NCBI RefSeq assembly: GCF_002237555.1
Contig: NZ_CP022540.1
Location: 4,283,001-4,347,000, forward strand
Source: Antarctobacter heliothermus
GTDB taxonomy: Bacteria > Pseudomonadota > Alphaproteobacteria > Rhodobacterales > Rhodobacteraceae
DNA length: 64,000 bases
Reading direction: 5' to 3'
Position numbers and translations under genes: made by a program. Positions 27,437-35,521 of the stretch are shown here, one piece after another. The stretch's first letter is position 1. Each line of letters begins with the position of its first letter. The notes beneath the pieces were generated by a model. It searched no databases. It was not told where the DNA came from and was given only the letters and a program-made list of their open reading frames with translations.

Positions 27437-28573
27437 TTACTTGAACATGTTCTTGGGGAACGTCGTGATCGAAAGCGATCCGTCCTCCCCCGCGATCGCC
27501 AGATGCGCACCATCGTCGGACCAGGCCAGCGCATTGACCGCAGCGCCCGTACCTTCGCGCAAGAGCATCTCATCCGGGTGGCCGATCCGGCAGATCATCA
27601 CCAGCCCGTTCACATAACTGACGGCGCAAAGATCCCGCTTGGGGTGCACCGCAATCCGGTCGACAATCGTCAAACCCGGTTTGCCGGTTTCAATCGGTGT
27701 GCCTTCGTGCTCGCCAAATGGCAGGTCGGGCAGATCCCAGCCCACCACCCGGAACGCACCCGACGCGACCATTGCCCTGGCCTTGTCGCTAAAACCCACA
27801 GTTCGGACGGCGGCTGGGAAATCGACAATCCGGTCAGAGGTACCCGCTTGAGCATCGACCAACACCATGGCCTTGTCCTCACAGCCAGCCACCAGCCAGC
27901 GCGCACAGGGCGACCACGCCATATCGCTCACCTGACCGTCACAGTCGACGGTTTTGCGCACGCTGAGATCTTCGGTCGACACTAGGCTAACCTGCCCGCC
28001 GCCCCAACATCCTGCCATACGTCCATCCGGCGAGACAACGATCCGCGAGACTTCGTGCGGCAGGGTTGCGTTGCAAATCTCTGCGCCGCCTTCGGCAACG
28101 GCCAGCACCAGCACCTTGCCACTGGCCATCAATATGCGGCCATTGCGCGGCGCGGCGGCCAGCGCCGTAACGGCATCGATCGGCGCGGCTGAGACGCGCA
28201 GGGTCTGCCCACGCCCCGTGGCCCGCCACAAGGCACCGCTATCGGCGTGAGAAAAGGCAAATCCCTGTTCGCCAAGCCGACAAAGCTGGACATCAGGCCG
28301 CGCAACAGGCTCTTCGCTGATCACCGGCAATGGCAGCGGCTTGGTCCGGGGGCGGATACTGGGACGTCCGGTGTCGGCCTCTACCCGGACACGGCTTTCG
28401 GGATGTTCGGCGTCATTGACAGAGAAAAAGGCCATGCGGCCATCGCCCAACACCGCGACCACAGAGGTTCCCGCGCCATTGAAAAGAACATGGCGCACAT
28501 CCGTATCCAGAACCCATGTCCGGGCAATCAGATCAAACAGCGTCATCGCCTGCGGCGGCTTGTGCATTGTCAT
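27437..28573 (-). CDS. WD40-like beta-propeller protein
   Basis: A 378-residue protein of repeated beta-blade units (VSRIVVSPDGRMAGCWGGGQ, VSDMAWSPCARWLVAGCEDK, VNALAWSDDGAHLAIAGEDG). This pattern predicts a cytoplasmic WD40 propeller, usually a protein-binding scaffold. There is no signal peptide. Its ATG comes directly after the TAA of the upstream coiled-coil gene, so the two are translated together. The role is unknown; the setting beside a sigma-54 factor and the monooxygenase operon suggests assembly or regulation. Confidence 0.82.
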   Translation of the reverse strand: MTMHKPPQAMTLFDLIARTWVLDTDVRHVLFNGAGTSVVAVLGDGRMAFFSVNDAEHPESRVRVEADTGRPSIRPRTKPLPLPVISEEPVARPDVQLCRLGEQGFAFSHADSGALWRATGRGQTLRVSAAPIDAVTALAAAPRNGRILMASGKVLVLAVAEGGAEICNATLPHEVSRIVVSPDGRMAGCWGGGQVSLVSTEDLSVRKTVDCDGQVSDMAWSPCARWLVAGCEDKAMVLVDAQAGTSDRIVDFPAAVRTVGFSDKARAMVASGAFRVVGWDLPDLPFGEHEGTPIETGKPGLTIVDRIAVHPKRDLCAVSYVNGLVMICRIGHPDEMLLREGTGAAVNALAWSDDGAHLAIAGEDGSLSITTFPKNMFK

Positions 28574-28864
28574 TTAGCGTTCCTTCGTGATGACGGTTTC
28601 AAGCTCTTCGTCCAGCGCCGAGAGCTTCTTTTCCAGATCGGAGATCTTGTTCAGGTTGGCGTCGCGCGCGGCGTCATTGCGGGCCTGTTCGTCCTCGTGG
28701 GCGCTGTCGGCCACGCCGTCGCGTTCGTCTTTCAGGTCCAGCACCATCATCCCGCTGGCTTTCTGGTTCAGCCGCAGTTGCGTGGTGTTCGCCTCGGCGA
28801 TCTGGAGTGTGACCTCCAACCGATCCTTGAGGATTGCTTCGATGCTTCGTGATTGACCGCTCAT
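28574..28864 (-). CDS. Small coiled-coil protein
   Basis: A 96-residue protein from the ATG at 28864, preceded by AGGGGGC. Heptad-like stretches (NLNKISDLEKKLSALDEELE) predict a coiled coil; the first half is also helical (IEAILKDRLEVTLQIAEAN). I recognise no family. The stop codon abuts the WD40 start, so the two products may form a complex. Confidence 0.7.
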   Translation of the reverse strand: MSGQSRSIEAILKDRLEVTLQIAEANTTQLRLNQKASGMMVLDLKDERDGVADSAHEDEQARNDAARDANLNKISDLEKKLSALDEELETVITKER

Positions 28865-29235
28865 GACTGCCCCCTGTAAACGACGGCCCATGTTCGACCC
28901 GAAAGGCCAACACGATGATTGATCCCGCTGACATCCGCTTTTTTCAGGCGTTGCAGCAGGTCTGCCGCCAAACCGACGGCGTTGATCAGAGTTGCCAGAA
29001 CGCCATCGGTCACGCGATCAAGACCGGCGATCCACACGACTTGCGGGCGGCGCGTCAGGCGGTGGACAACCTTGATCAAAGAACCCGGGATCAGGTGATG
29101 CGGCAGGTTCACCAGCGCATGGCGACCGACCTGACGGCGATACTGGATGCCATGTCCGGCGCTCCCGGCAGGCAACGGCCGAATTGATCCGTTCCGGCGC
29201 TTGCGTGCCGGTGAAATCTGTTCTGGTTCGTACAT
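28861..29235 (-). CDS. Alternative minus-strand frame opposite the 90-residue gene
   Basis: A 124-codon frame from the ATG at 29235, which follows a very strong purine-rich ribosome site. Its TGA overlaps the ATG of the coiled-coil gene by four bases, as in coupled operons. The product is very basic (Arg/His-rich) with one hydrophobic helix (DGVLATLINAVGLAADLLQR), which is also what an antisense shadow looks like. Only one of the two frames is likely to be real. Confidence 0.3.
   Translation of the reverse strand: MYEPEQISPARKRRNGSIRPLPAGSAGHGIQYRRQVGRHALVNLPHHLIPGSLIKVVHRLTRRPQVVWIAGLDRVTDGVLATLINAVGLAADLLQRLKKADVSGINHRVGLSGRTWAVVYRGQS
28915..29187 (+). CDS. Small helical hypothetical protein (alternative to an antisense frame)
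   Basis: A 90-residue, neutral, helical protein (DPADIRFFQALQQVC, DLRAARQAVDNLDQRTRDQV, RMATDLTAILDAM). Third-position GC (about 73 %) is slightly above first-position GC (about 69 %), which mildly favours this strand. The opposite strand carries an aligned frame of 124 codons (29235-28861). That frame has a strong GGGGAGGGGGAACCC site and an ATGA overlap with the coiled-coil gene, so it cannot be excluded. Confidence 0.45.
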   Translation: MIDPADIRFFQALQQVCRQTDGVDQSCQNAIGHAIKTGDPHDLRAARQAVDNLDQRTRDQVMRQVHQRMATDLTAILDAMSGAPGRQRPN

Positions 29236-29362
29236 GGGTTCCCCCTCCCCTGGGCGCCCGGTCGTTCGAGTGTCGTAAAGGCTAGCAGAGCGACCCCACG
29301 ACACAATGAATTCAGGCGGGATTCGGCGATTGCGCTGTGCCGTGGCCGAAAAGTGTAAATTT

Positions 29363-29393
29363 GCGTTACGTTTGGAATCGCGGCCTGTAACGC
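29363..29393. promoter_or_regulatory. CGTTAC dyad, candidate regulator site
   Basis: GCGTTAC (29363-29369) and GTAACGC (29387-29393) form a perfect 7-base inverted repeat. The half-site is the same as the CGTTACA boxes upstream of mimA. It lies between the WD40-operon side and the GNAT gene. I could not find a convincing -24/-12 element beside it. Confidence 0.4.
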
Positions 29394-29525
29394 TCTGTTT
29401 CACAATAATTATTCTGCGTCGCAGAAAGATGCGCCGCACTTGCAAAAGAAGCGAATCAATCACTTGATTTCATGACGCGTATCGCCCTTTGATGGCGATG
29501 ATCCGCAGTTACACCATGCAGGCAG

Positions 29526-30359
29526 ATGGACGATTTCCCCGAATTTCTGGAACAAGACGATCTGACGTTGCGGTTGCCGACCGATGCGGATCTGCCCGAA
29601 ATCGCACGCCAGTTGAGCGACCAGCGCACGGCCCGCTGGCTGGCCACCGTGGCGCATCCGGTCGATCCCGAACAGGCCCGCGCCCTGCTGATCCACGGCC
29701 AACATCCCGGCGAGGCGTTCCGCCTGATCGAGCGGGAAAACCGCGTGGTCGGCGCGCTGTGTCTGGGTGCCTCGTTATGGTACTGGCTGGACCCGGATCA
29801 TTGGCGGCAGGGCATTATGCACCGCGCACTCAGTTTGGCGATCCGCACCCGGTTTGCGCGACCGGCCCCGCCGCTTATCGCCACCTGCCACGAAGACAAT
29901 GATGCCTCCCGCGCGCTGTTGGCACGGTTGGGGTTTGCGCCCTACCCGGTCGGCAGGCGCATGTTTTTTCAAGGCACGCAGACAGCGGAACCCTGCCGTG
30001 ATTATCTGTTGGCCCCCGAACAGTGGCACCTACTGCACCCGCCCGAAATCGCGGCCGGTCCGGCTCTGCTGCGTCCAGCGCGGCAGACAGATGCGGCCGC
30101 GCTGGTCCACATGCTGCCCGGCACCGGGGCCGGTCCCTGGCCTGCGGCAGAGGCCTTGACGGCCTTTATCGAAACCCATCGCTACCGTGGCCGCCCTGAG
30201 GGGCTATTCGTGATCGTGGACAACAATCGCCGCAGCATCGGCATGGCGTTGGAAAGTCATGGTCGCACCGCGCTGCTTTTCTTGTCTGCCGAGGATGAGA
30301 CCCGCCATCGCACCCGGATCGAGGCGTCCCTTGCCACCCAATGGCCGGCCCCTATCTAG
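29526..30359 (+). CDS. GNAT-family N-acetyltransferase-like protein
   Basis: A 277-residue protein. The first 155 residues form a RimJ/RimL-type GNAT domain (DLTLRLPTDADLPEIARQLS at the start, DPDHWRQGIMHRAL around the acetyl-CoA loop, then ATCHEDNDASRALLARLGF). The second half is a looser, possibly degenerate repeat (LLRPARQTDAAALVHM). The target is unknown. Its last four bases overlap the end of the convergent regulator gene. Confidence 0.75.
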   Translation: MDDFPEFLEQDDLTLRLPTDADLPEIARQLSDQRTARWLATVAHPVDPEQARALLIHGQHPGEAFRLIERENRVVGALCLGASLWYWLDPDHWRQGIMHRALSLAIRTRFARPAPPLIATCHEDNDASRALLARLGFAPYPVGRRMFFQGTQTAEPCRDYLLAPEQWHLLHPPEIAAGPALLRPARQTDAAALVHMLPGTGAGPWPAAEALTAFIETHRYRGRPEGLFVIVDNNRRSIGMALESHGRTALLFLSAEDETRHRTRIEASLATQWPAPI

Positions 30360-32176
30360 TCTTTCAGATGGGTGTAGACCGTGTTGCGCGACACGCCCAG
30401 CCGCCGCGCCGTCAGCGCCACGTTGCACTGGCAGACCCGGTACATGCGACGAATCTCAAGACAGCGTTGCCTGCGAATGGACGTACCGTCGCAACGCGGG
30501 CAGACTTGATCCGCGGCGTCCTGAATCGTCAGAAATCGGGCAACATGCACATCGCGCAGCACCCCGGCAGGACACTGCGCAGCCAGAACCTGAAGGTGGT
30601 GCCGCAAGTCGTTCAGATTGTCCCGCCGGTCTATTTTGCCAAGCGCCTTGATGGCTTTCGCTGAAAGCCGGTGGTCCGGTGACAATTCTGCCAGCATGCT
30701 GCGGGCAATCTTGGGAAAGTCCGTGCGCGCCGCAAGGCTGGGCAGTTCGACGGTCAACATCCGCAATTCGCCAATCGCCCTTGGATGCCAGTCCACCTTT
30801 TCGGAATCGGTCCGATCCGTCGCCAGAACACACCATTGGCGTTCCGTGATTGCGTGGCGCAGGGTAGTAAGAAGACCGGCAAAGGCATCCGTCCCCAGAT
30901 CCTCCAAACTCGCGATATTCTCGAGCACCAGCGTCCCGCCGGACTCTGCCATCAGATCGGGGGTCACATACCCCTGTAAGAGCGCGTGGACCGCCGCAAT
31001 GCCTTGCGCTGCAGGGCCCAGGCTGTTGCAGTCGACCGCGATCAGGGTGCCCTCCCCATGGACATGACGATGCACCGCCTCTGCCAGCCGGGTCTTGCCG
31101 GTGCCCGACAGTCCCCGGATGCAGACCGCCTGCCCCAACGACACGGCCCGCTTGGCCACACGCGCGCATTCACGCACCATATCGTCGTCCAGAACGATAG
31201 CCCCCGTCTGCGGGGCAACCCGCCTGGCCGCCGGAACGTCCCGCAAGCGCCACCCACGCGCCACCTGCGGCTGCAATGATCCCGGGTGTAGGCGCGCGAA
31301 AAACCCGGCATTCGACCGATCCCACAGCTGCACGGTTTCCCCTCGGGCCAAGGTGCGCAGGACGGCCTGCACATCGCCCCGAAACAAGTCACTGAACAGA
31401 CTGGCCGTGGCAAGATGCTCTCCGTCCAACAGTCTTGCTGACATGCGGTTCGCCCCGGTGATCCTCCCGCCCTCATCGATGCCGATCAAACCAACGCTTT
31501 GCGTGGCTAGGTATTCCGCACGCTGGTGAAACTGGACGATGTAATCGTCCTGATGTGCCTCGGCAAATAGCCGGTTTTCGATGTTCGTGGCTGCCAGAGT
31601 GACCAGTGCCTGAGTGTGATACTGCCGCTCCGTCACCTCTGACGACGCGTCCAGCAGCCCGACGATCCGGCCATCCGAGGCCATGATTGGCGCGGCGACA
31701 CAAGACACCCCACCATGGCACGAAAAGAAATGCTCTCCACCCATCACCATGCTGGACCGTCCAGACAACAGCGCCAACCCAAGAGCATTGGTGCCGCGCT
31801 TTTCCTCAAGCCAGATCGATCCCGGACGGATAGAGCGTCCGCACGGGCCTTCGCTAAAGTCCGCGTCCATAATCGTGTCCAGCACGACACCGGTCTCATC
31901 GGCAAAGGCACACATAAAATTGGCCCCGGCGATCTGCGCACTCAGTAGTTCCAGCTCTGGGCGGACAAGTCGCATCAGACGCTCTCGCGCCTGCCGGGCA
32001 ATCCTGAGCGACTGATTGGACACCGCCGCATCCTCGGGCATGCCGCAAGGGTCCAGACCACTTTGCAAGCACCTTTGCCAGCTTGCGGAAATCTCTTGCC
32101 GAATGGCGACAGACGCCAGAGCACTGCCCGTGCTCAACGTCTCGCGCGTCTGCACGAATGTCGATCTGGTCGTCAT
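30356..32176 (-). CDS. AcoR-like Fis-family regulator lacking the GAFTGA motif
   Basis: A 606-residue protein from the ATG at 32176. It has an N-terminal AcoR-type segment with a GAF sensor (about 50-215), a PAS-like region, a degenerate AAA+ domain and a Fis-type HTH (NVALTARRLGVSRNTVYTHL). Walker A is present (LSGTGKTRLAEAVHRH). The sigma-54 contact loop GAFTGA is absent, and the Walker B region reads TLVLENIAS without the DE pair. Just before the HTH is a Cys-rich stretch (CPRCDGTSIRRQRC). It probably binds DNA and ligand but cannot open sigma-54 promoters in the usual way. Confidence 0.85.
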   Translation of the reverse strand: MTTRSTFVQTRETLSTGSALASVAIRQEISASWQRCLQSGLDPCGMPEDAAVSNQSLRIARQARERLMRLVRPELELLSAQIAGANFMCAFADETGVVLDTIMDADFSEGPCGRSIRPGSIWLEEKRGTNALGLALLSGRSSMVMGGEHFFSCHGGVSCVAAPIMASDGRIVGLLDASSEVTERQYHTQALVTLAATNIENRLFAEAHQDDYIVQFHQRAEYLATQSVGLIGIDEGGRITGANRMSARLLDGEHLATASLFSDLFRGDVQAVLRTLARGETVQLWDRSNAGFFARLHPGSLQPQVARGWRLRDVPAARRVAPQTGAIVLDDDMVRECARVAKRAVSLGQAVCIRGLSGTGKTRLAEAVHRHVHGEGTLIAVDCNSLGPAAQGIAAVHALLQGYVTPDLMAESGGTLVLENIASLEDLGTDAFAGLLTTLRHAITERQWCVLATDRTDSEKVDWHPRAIGELRMLTVELPSLAARTDFPKIARSMLAELSPDHRLSAKAIKALGKIDRRDNLNDLRHHLQVLAAQCPAGVLRDVHVARFLTIQDAADQVCPRCDGTSIRRQRCLEIRRMYRVCQCNVALTARRLGVSRNTVYTHLKD

Positions 32177-32260
32177 GCGACCGCCCCCTCCCAAGGTATC
32201 GGGCCATTTTCGGGCACCCAGCCTGAAAAGCAACCGGGATGTTCGTCGATGTCGGCAGAG

Positions 32261-32381
32261 TTTCGGAAAAGCGCCGACACCCCAAATCGCAACAGCGAAC
32301 ACTTGCTGAGCGCACGCACCCGCCGTCCCATTTTTCCAATCTTTCCGCAGATTCACAGCATTTTCAAATCTTTCGGAAAAG
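32261..32381. repeat. Direct repeats TTTCGGAAAAG in a divergent promoter region
   Basis: TTTCGGAAAAG occurs at 32261-32271 and 32371-32381, exactly 110 bases apart, in the 288-base gap between the AcoR-like gene and allE. They may be operator sites for either gene. I see nothing else in the gap. Confidence 0.35.
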
Positions 32382-32464
32382 AGCTGTTTCTTCATTGCGG
32401 GTGGTCCATGGCCACTCTGCGACGCATATTCCGGACAACACCTTTTTTGCCTTCAGGAGCATCC

Positions 32465-33295
32465 ATGAGCACCAAGTACTATGCCCCACACGGAGGCCAT
32501 CCCGGCCAGGACCAATTGCTGACCGACCGCGCAGTGTTCACAGAGGCGTATGCAGTGATCCCCAAAGGCACGATGCGCGATATCGTGACCAGCTTTTTGC
32601 CGTTCTGGGATCTAACCCGGCTTTGGGTCATCTCACGCCCGCTCAGCGGCTTTGCCGAAACCTTTTCGCAGTACATCATGGAAGTGCAACCCGGTGGCGG
32701 GTCCGATCACCCAGAGGCGGACCCAGAGGCCGAAGGCGTTTTGTTTGTGGTCGAGGGCACCGCCACACTGCGTGTCAATGGCCAGACCCATAAACTGACA
32801 CCGGGCGGTTATGCCTATCTGCCGCCTTCCAGCGGCTGGACACTGCGCAACGACGGCCCGGAAACCCTGCGGTTTCATTGGGTGCGCAAAGCCTATGAGC
32901 CGGTCGGGGGGTTGGATACCCCCGATGTGCTGATCCTGAATGAGCAGGACATCGCGCCGACCGTAATGCCCGGAACAGACGGCAAATGGGCGACAACCCG
33001 TTTTGTCGACCCGTCCGATCTGCGCCATGATATGCACGTCACCGTGGTCACGTTCGAGCCGGGGGCCGTGATCCCGTTTCTGGAAACCCATGTCATGGAA
33101 CACGGGCTGTATGTGCTGGAGGGCAAGGCGGTCTACCGGCTGAACAACGACTGGGTCGAGGTCGAAGCAGGGGATTACATGTGGCTGCGCGCCTTCTGCC
33201 CGCAGGCTTGTTACGCGGGCGGTCCCGGTCGGTTCCGTTATCTGCTGTACAAGGACGTGAACCGGCACATGCCCTTGCGACTTGGCCGCAGATAG
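32465..33295 (+). CDS. allE: (S)-ureidoglycine aminohydrolase
   Basis: A 276-residue bicupin enzyme that converts (S)-ureidoglycine to (S)-ureidoglycolate and ammonia in purine breakdown. The ATG at 32465 follows CAGGAGC; the longer open frame upstream is non-coding. Family motifs are FSQYIMEVQPGGGSDHPEAD in the first cupin, and THVMEHGLYVLEGKAVYRL and WLRAFCPQACYAGG in the second, which carries the Mn site. It sits beside bhcR, and its downstream product glyoxylate enters the Bhc pathway. Confidence 0.93.
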   Translation: MSTKYYAPHGGHPGQDQLLTDRAVFTEAYAVIPKGTMRDIVTSFLPFWDLTRLWVISRPLSGFAETFSQYIMEVQPGGGSDHPEADPEAEGVLFVVEGTATLRVNGQTHKLTPGGYAYLPPSSGWTLRNDGPETLRFHWVRKAYEPVGGLDTPDVLILNEQDIAPTVMPGTDGKWATTRFVDPSDLRHDMHVTVVTFEPGAVIPFLETHVMEHGLYVLEGKAVYRLNNDWVEVEAGDYMWLRAFCPQACYAGGPGRFRYLLYKDVNRHMPLRLGRR

Positions 33296-33312
33296 ACCGC
33301 CGCCTTCGCGCC

Positions 33313-34161
33313 TCAGGTCGGGGGTGCCGCAACCGCCCCCCCGATTGCAAAGGTCAAGTGCCGAGCCGCCTCCATCACGGGGCGGCTTAGCCGTTCGATA
33401 TGTGCCTCGCTGACCCGACTGGTTGGCCCGGACACCGAGATCCCCGCCACCGCCTCTTGGTTCATGTCGAACACAGGGGCCGCGATGCACCGCATCCCAG
33501 AGTTCTTTTCCTCGTTGTCGACGGAATATCCCTGTGCTTTCACTGTCCGCAAATCCGCCTTCAGCGCCTCGGGATCGGCCAGCGTGCATTCGGTGAAAGC
33601 GATCAGTTCGGACATGGCCAGATGCCGGTCCAACCGATCCTCATCCATATGGGCCAGCAGAGCCTTTCCGATGCCCGACGCATGCATCGGTGACAGGGTT
33701 CCCGGCGGAAAAAAGGCGCGAATGTTGGCGTGCGTCTCGACCTGGCTGAGGAACAGCACCGCCCCCTCCTTTTCGATGCCAAGGTTGGCGGTCTCTCCGG
33801 TCGCCTCCATCAATTTACGCATGATCGGGCGCGCGCGATCCACCAGCGAGGTGCGCCGCAGGAACCGTGCACCGATGACAAAGGCTTGTGGCCCGATATG
33901 CCACAGCTGTTCCTCGGGATCGAACTCGACCAGTCCGCGCCCCTCCAGTGTGACAAGGATGCGGTAGACCGTGGCGGGCGACTGGCTCATTTCATCTGCA
34001 AGCAGGGTCAGCGGTTTGCCCTGAGCTTCGCTCAGATACTCGAACACCTCCATCGCCCGATCCAGAGATTTAATCGTGTTCTGGGCGGTCTTGTCCTCCC
34101 AACCCCGGGGCCTGCCGCGCGCCTTGCGGCGTGGTCCCGCGTCATTACCTTGAGAATCCAT
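33313..34161 (-). CDS. bhcR: IclR-family regulator of the beta-hydroxyaspartate cycle
   Basis: A 282-residue IclR protein with an N-terminal winged HTH (LTLLADEMSQSPATVYRILVT) and a C-terminal effector domain (SPMHASGIGKALLAHM, NSGMRCIAAPVF). I chose the ATG at 34161; an ATG at 34197 would add twelve residues. It is divergent from bhcA, the arrangement known in Paracoccus, where BhcR binds this intergenic region and responds to glyoxylate. Regulation here is inferred from that homologue. Confidence 0.9.
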   Translation of the reverse strand: MDSQGNDAGPRRKARGRPRGWEDKTAQNTIKSLDRAMEVFEYLSEAQGKPLTLLADEMSQSPATVYRILVTLEGRGLVEFDPEEQLWHIGPQAFVIGARFLRRTSLVDRARPIMRKLMEATGETANLGIEKEGAVLFLSQVETHANIRAFFPPGTLSPMHASGIGKALLAHMDEDRLDRHLAMSELIAFTECTLADPEALKADLRTVKAQGYSVDNEEKNSGMRCIAAPVFDMNQEAVAGISVSGPTSRVSEAHIERLSRPVMEAARHLTFAIGGAVAAPPT

Positions 34162-34330
34162 AAGAACCCTTTGTTTTTCAGTGAAAGGCGAATTCATCAT
34201 ATGAAAAAAACAACCCTCTGACAAACAAAGATTAATCCGGACTTCACGCATTGTGCAGGTCATTTTCAAAATAGTATCGCGCACTCCGCCCCCCTCGTAT
34301 GGTGCACATAACGATGGAAGGAGACCACCC
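34162..34330. promoter_or_regulatory. bhcR-bhcA divergent control region
   Basis: A 169-base AT-richer gap that must hold both promoters and the BhcR site. Visible features are a run CATATGAAAAAAACAACC and a TTGTGC...AATAGTAT segment that could be the bhcA promoter. No single clean palindrome stands out. Confidence 0.5.
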
Positions 34331-35521
34331 ATGAGCTTTCAGAACCCCGTTTTCATCCCGGGTCCGACCAACATCCCGGAAAACCTCCGCAAGGCTTGTG
34401 ACATGCCGACGATCGACCATCGCTCGCCGCTGTTCGGCCAGATCCTGCATCCGGCGCGAGAGGGCGTGCGTAAGGTTCTCAAGAGCGACAGCGCCGAGAT
34501 CTTCATCTTTCCCTCGACCGGAACGGGTGGCTGGGAAACCGCGCTGACCAATACACTGTCGGCGGGTGACAAGGTGCTGTCGGCCCGCAATGGCATGTTC
34601 AGCCACCGCTGGATCGACATGTGTCAACGTCACGGGTTGGACGTGCAGATAGTCGAAACCCCATGGGGCGAGGGCCTGCCTGCCGACCGCTACGAGGAAA
34701 TCCTGACCGCCGACAAGAGCCACCAGATCAAGGTCGTTTTGGCCACCCACAACGAAACCGCCACCGGCGTCAAATCCGATATCGCGGCGGTCCGCCGGGC
34801 GTTGGATGCGGCGGGCCACCCTGCCCTGCTGTTCGTTGACGGCGTGTCCTCGATCGGGTCAATGGATTTCCGTTTTGACGAATGGGGCGTCGACGTTGCC
34901 GTGACCGGCTCACAAAAAGGGTTCATGCTGTCTGCCGGTCTGGGCATCGTCGGTTTCAGCGCCAAGGCGATGGCGGCCACCAAGACAGGCACCCTCCCGC
35001 GCACCTTTTTTGACGTGCATGACATGGCCAAGGGCTATGCCAACAACGCCTACCCCTACACGCCCGCCGTCGGCTTGCTGAACGGATTGAATGTCGCATG
35101 TGGGATGCTGCTGACCGAGGGGCTGGAGAATGTCTTTGCCCGTCACAACCGGATCGCATCGGGTGTGCGCGCCGCCGTCGCGGCCTGGGGACTGGAGCTG
35201 TGTGCCGCCAATCCGTCAGTCTGGTCCGACACGGTCAGCGCGATCCGGACGCCGGACGGCTTTAACGCCACCGACATCGTCACCCACGCCGCCAAAAAAT
35301 ACGGCGTCGCCTTTGGTGTCGGTCTGGGTGAGGTCGCGGGCAAGGTGTTCCGCATCGGCCACCTTGGCAGCCTGACGGACGTCATGATGCTGTCCGGCAT
35401 TGCCACGGCGGAGATGTGCATGGCCGACCTTGGTCTGGACATCACGTTGGGCTCTGGCGTCGCTGCGGCACAGGACTACTATCGCAATCACGGGATCGCT
35501 GCCCAAAAGGACGCCGCATGA
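34331..35521 (+). CDS. bhcA: L-aspartate:glyoxylate aminotransferase
   Basis: A 396-residue PLP enzyme of the alanine-glyoxylate aminotransferase fold. In the beta-hydroxyaspartate cycle it makes glycine from glyoxylate using aspartate as donor. The PLP lysine lies in AVTGSQKGFMLSAG; FVDGVSSIGSMDF gives the cofactor Asp; the N-terminus FIPGPTNIPENLRKA is typical. It is the first gene of the bhcABCD operon and has a GGAAGGAG site. Its stop overlaps the bhcB start. Confidence 0.95.
   Translation: MSFQNPVFIPGPTNIPENLRKACDMPTIDHRSPLFGQILHPAREGVRKVLKSDSAEIFIFPSTGTGGWETALTNTLSAGDKVLSARNGMFSHRWIDMCQRHGLDVQIVETPWGEGLPADRYEEILTADKSHQIKVVLATHNETATGVKSDIAAVRRALDAAGHPALLFVDGVSSIGSMDFRFDEWGVDVAVTGSQKGFMLSAGLGIVGFSAKAMAATKTGTLPRTFFDVHDMAKGYANNAYPYTPAVGLLNGLNVACGMLLTEGLENVFARHNRIASGVRAAVAAWGLELCAANPSVWSDTVSAIRTPDGFNATDIVTHAAKKYGVAFGVGLGEVAGKVFRIGHLGSLTDVMMLSGIATAEMCMADLGLDITLGSGVAAAQDYYRNHGIAAQKDAA

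Noticed and set aside
29236..29525. A -24/-12 promoter near the second CGTTAC dyad
   Set aside because: Several GG/GC pairs were checked on both strands, but each had wrong spacing or too many mismatches.
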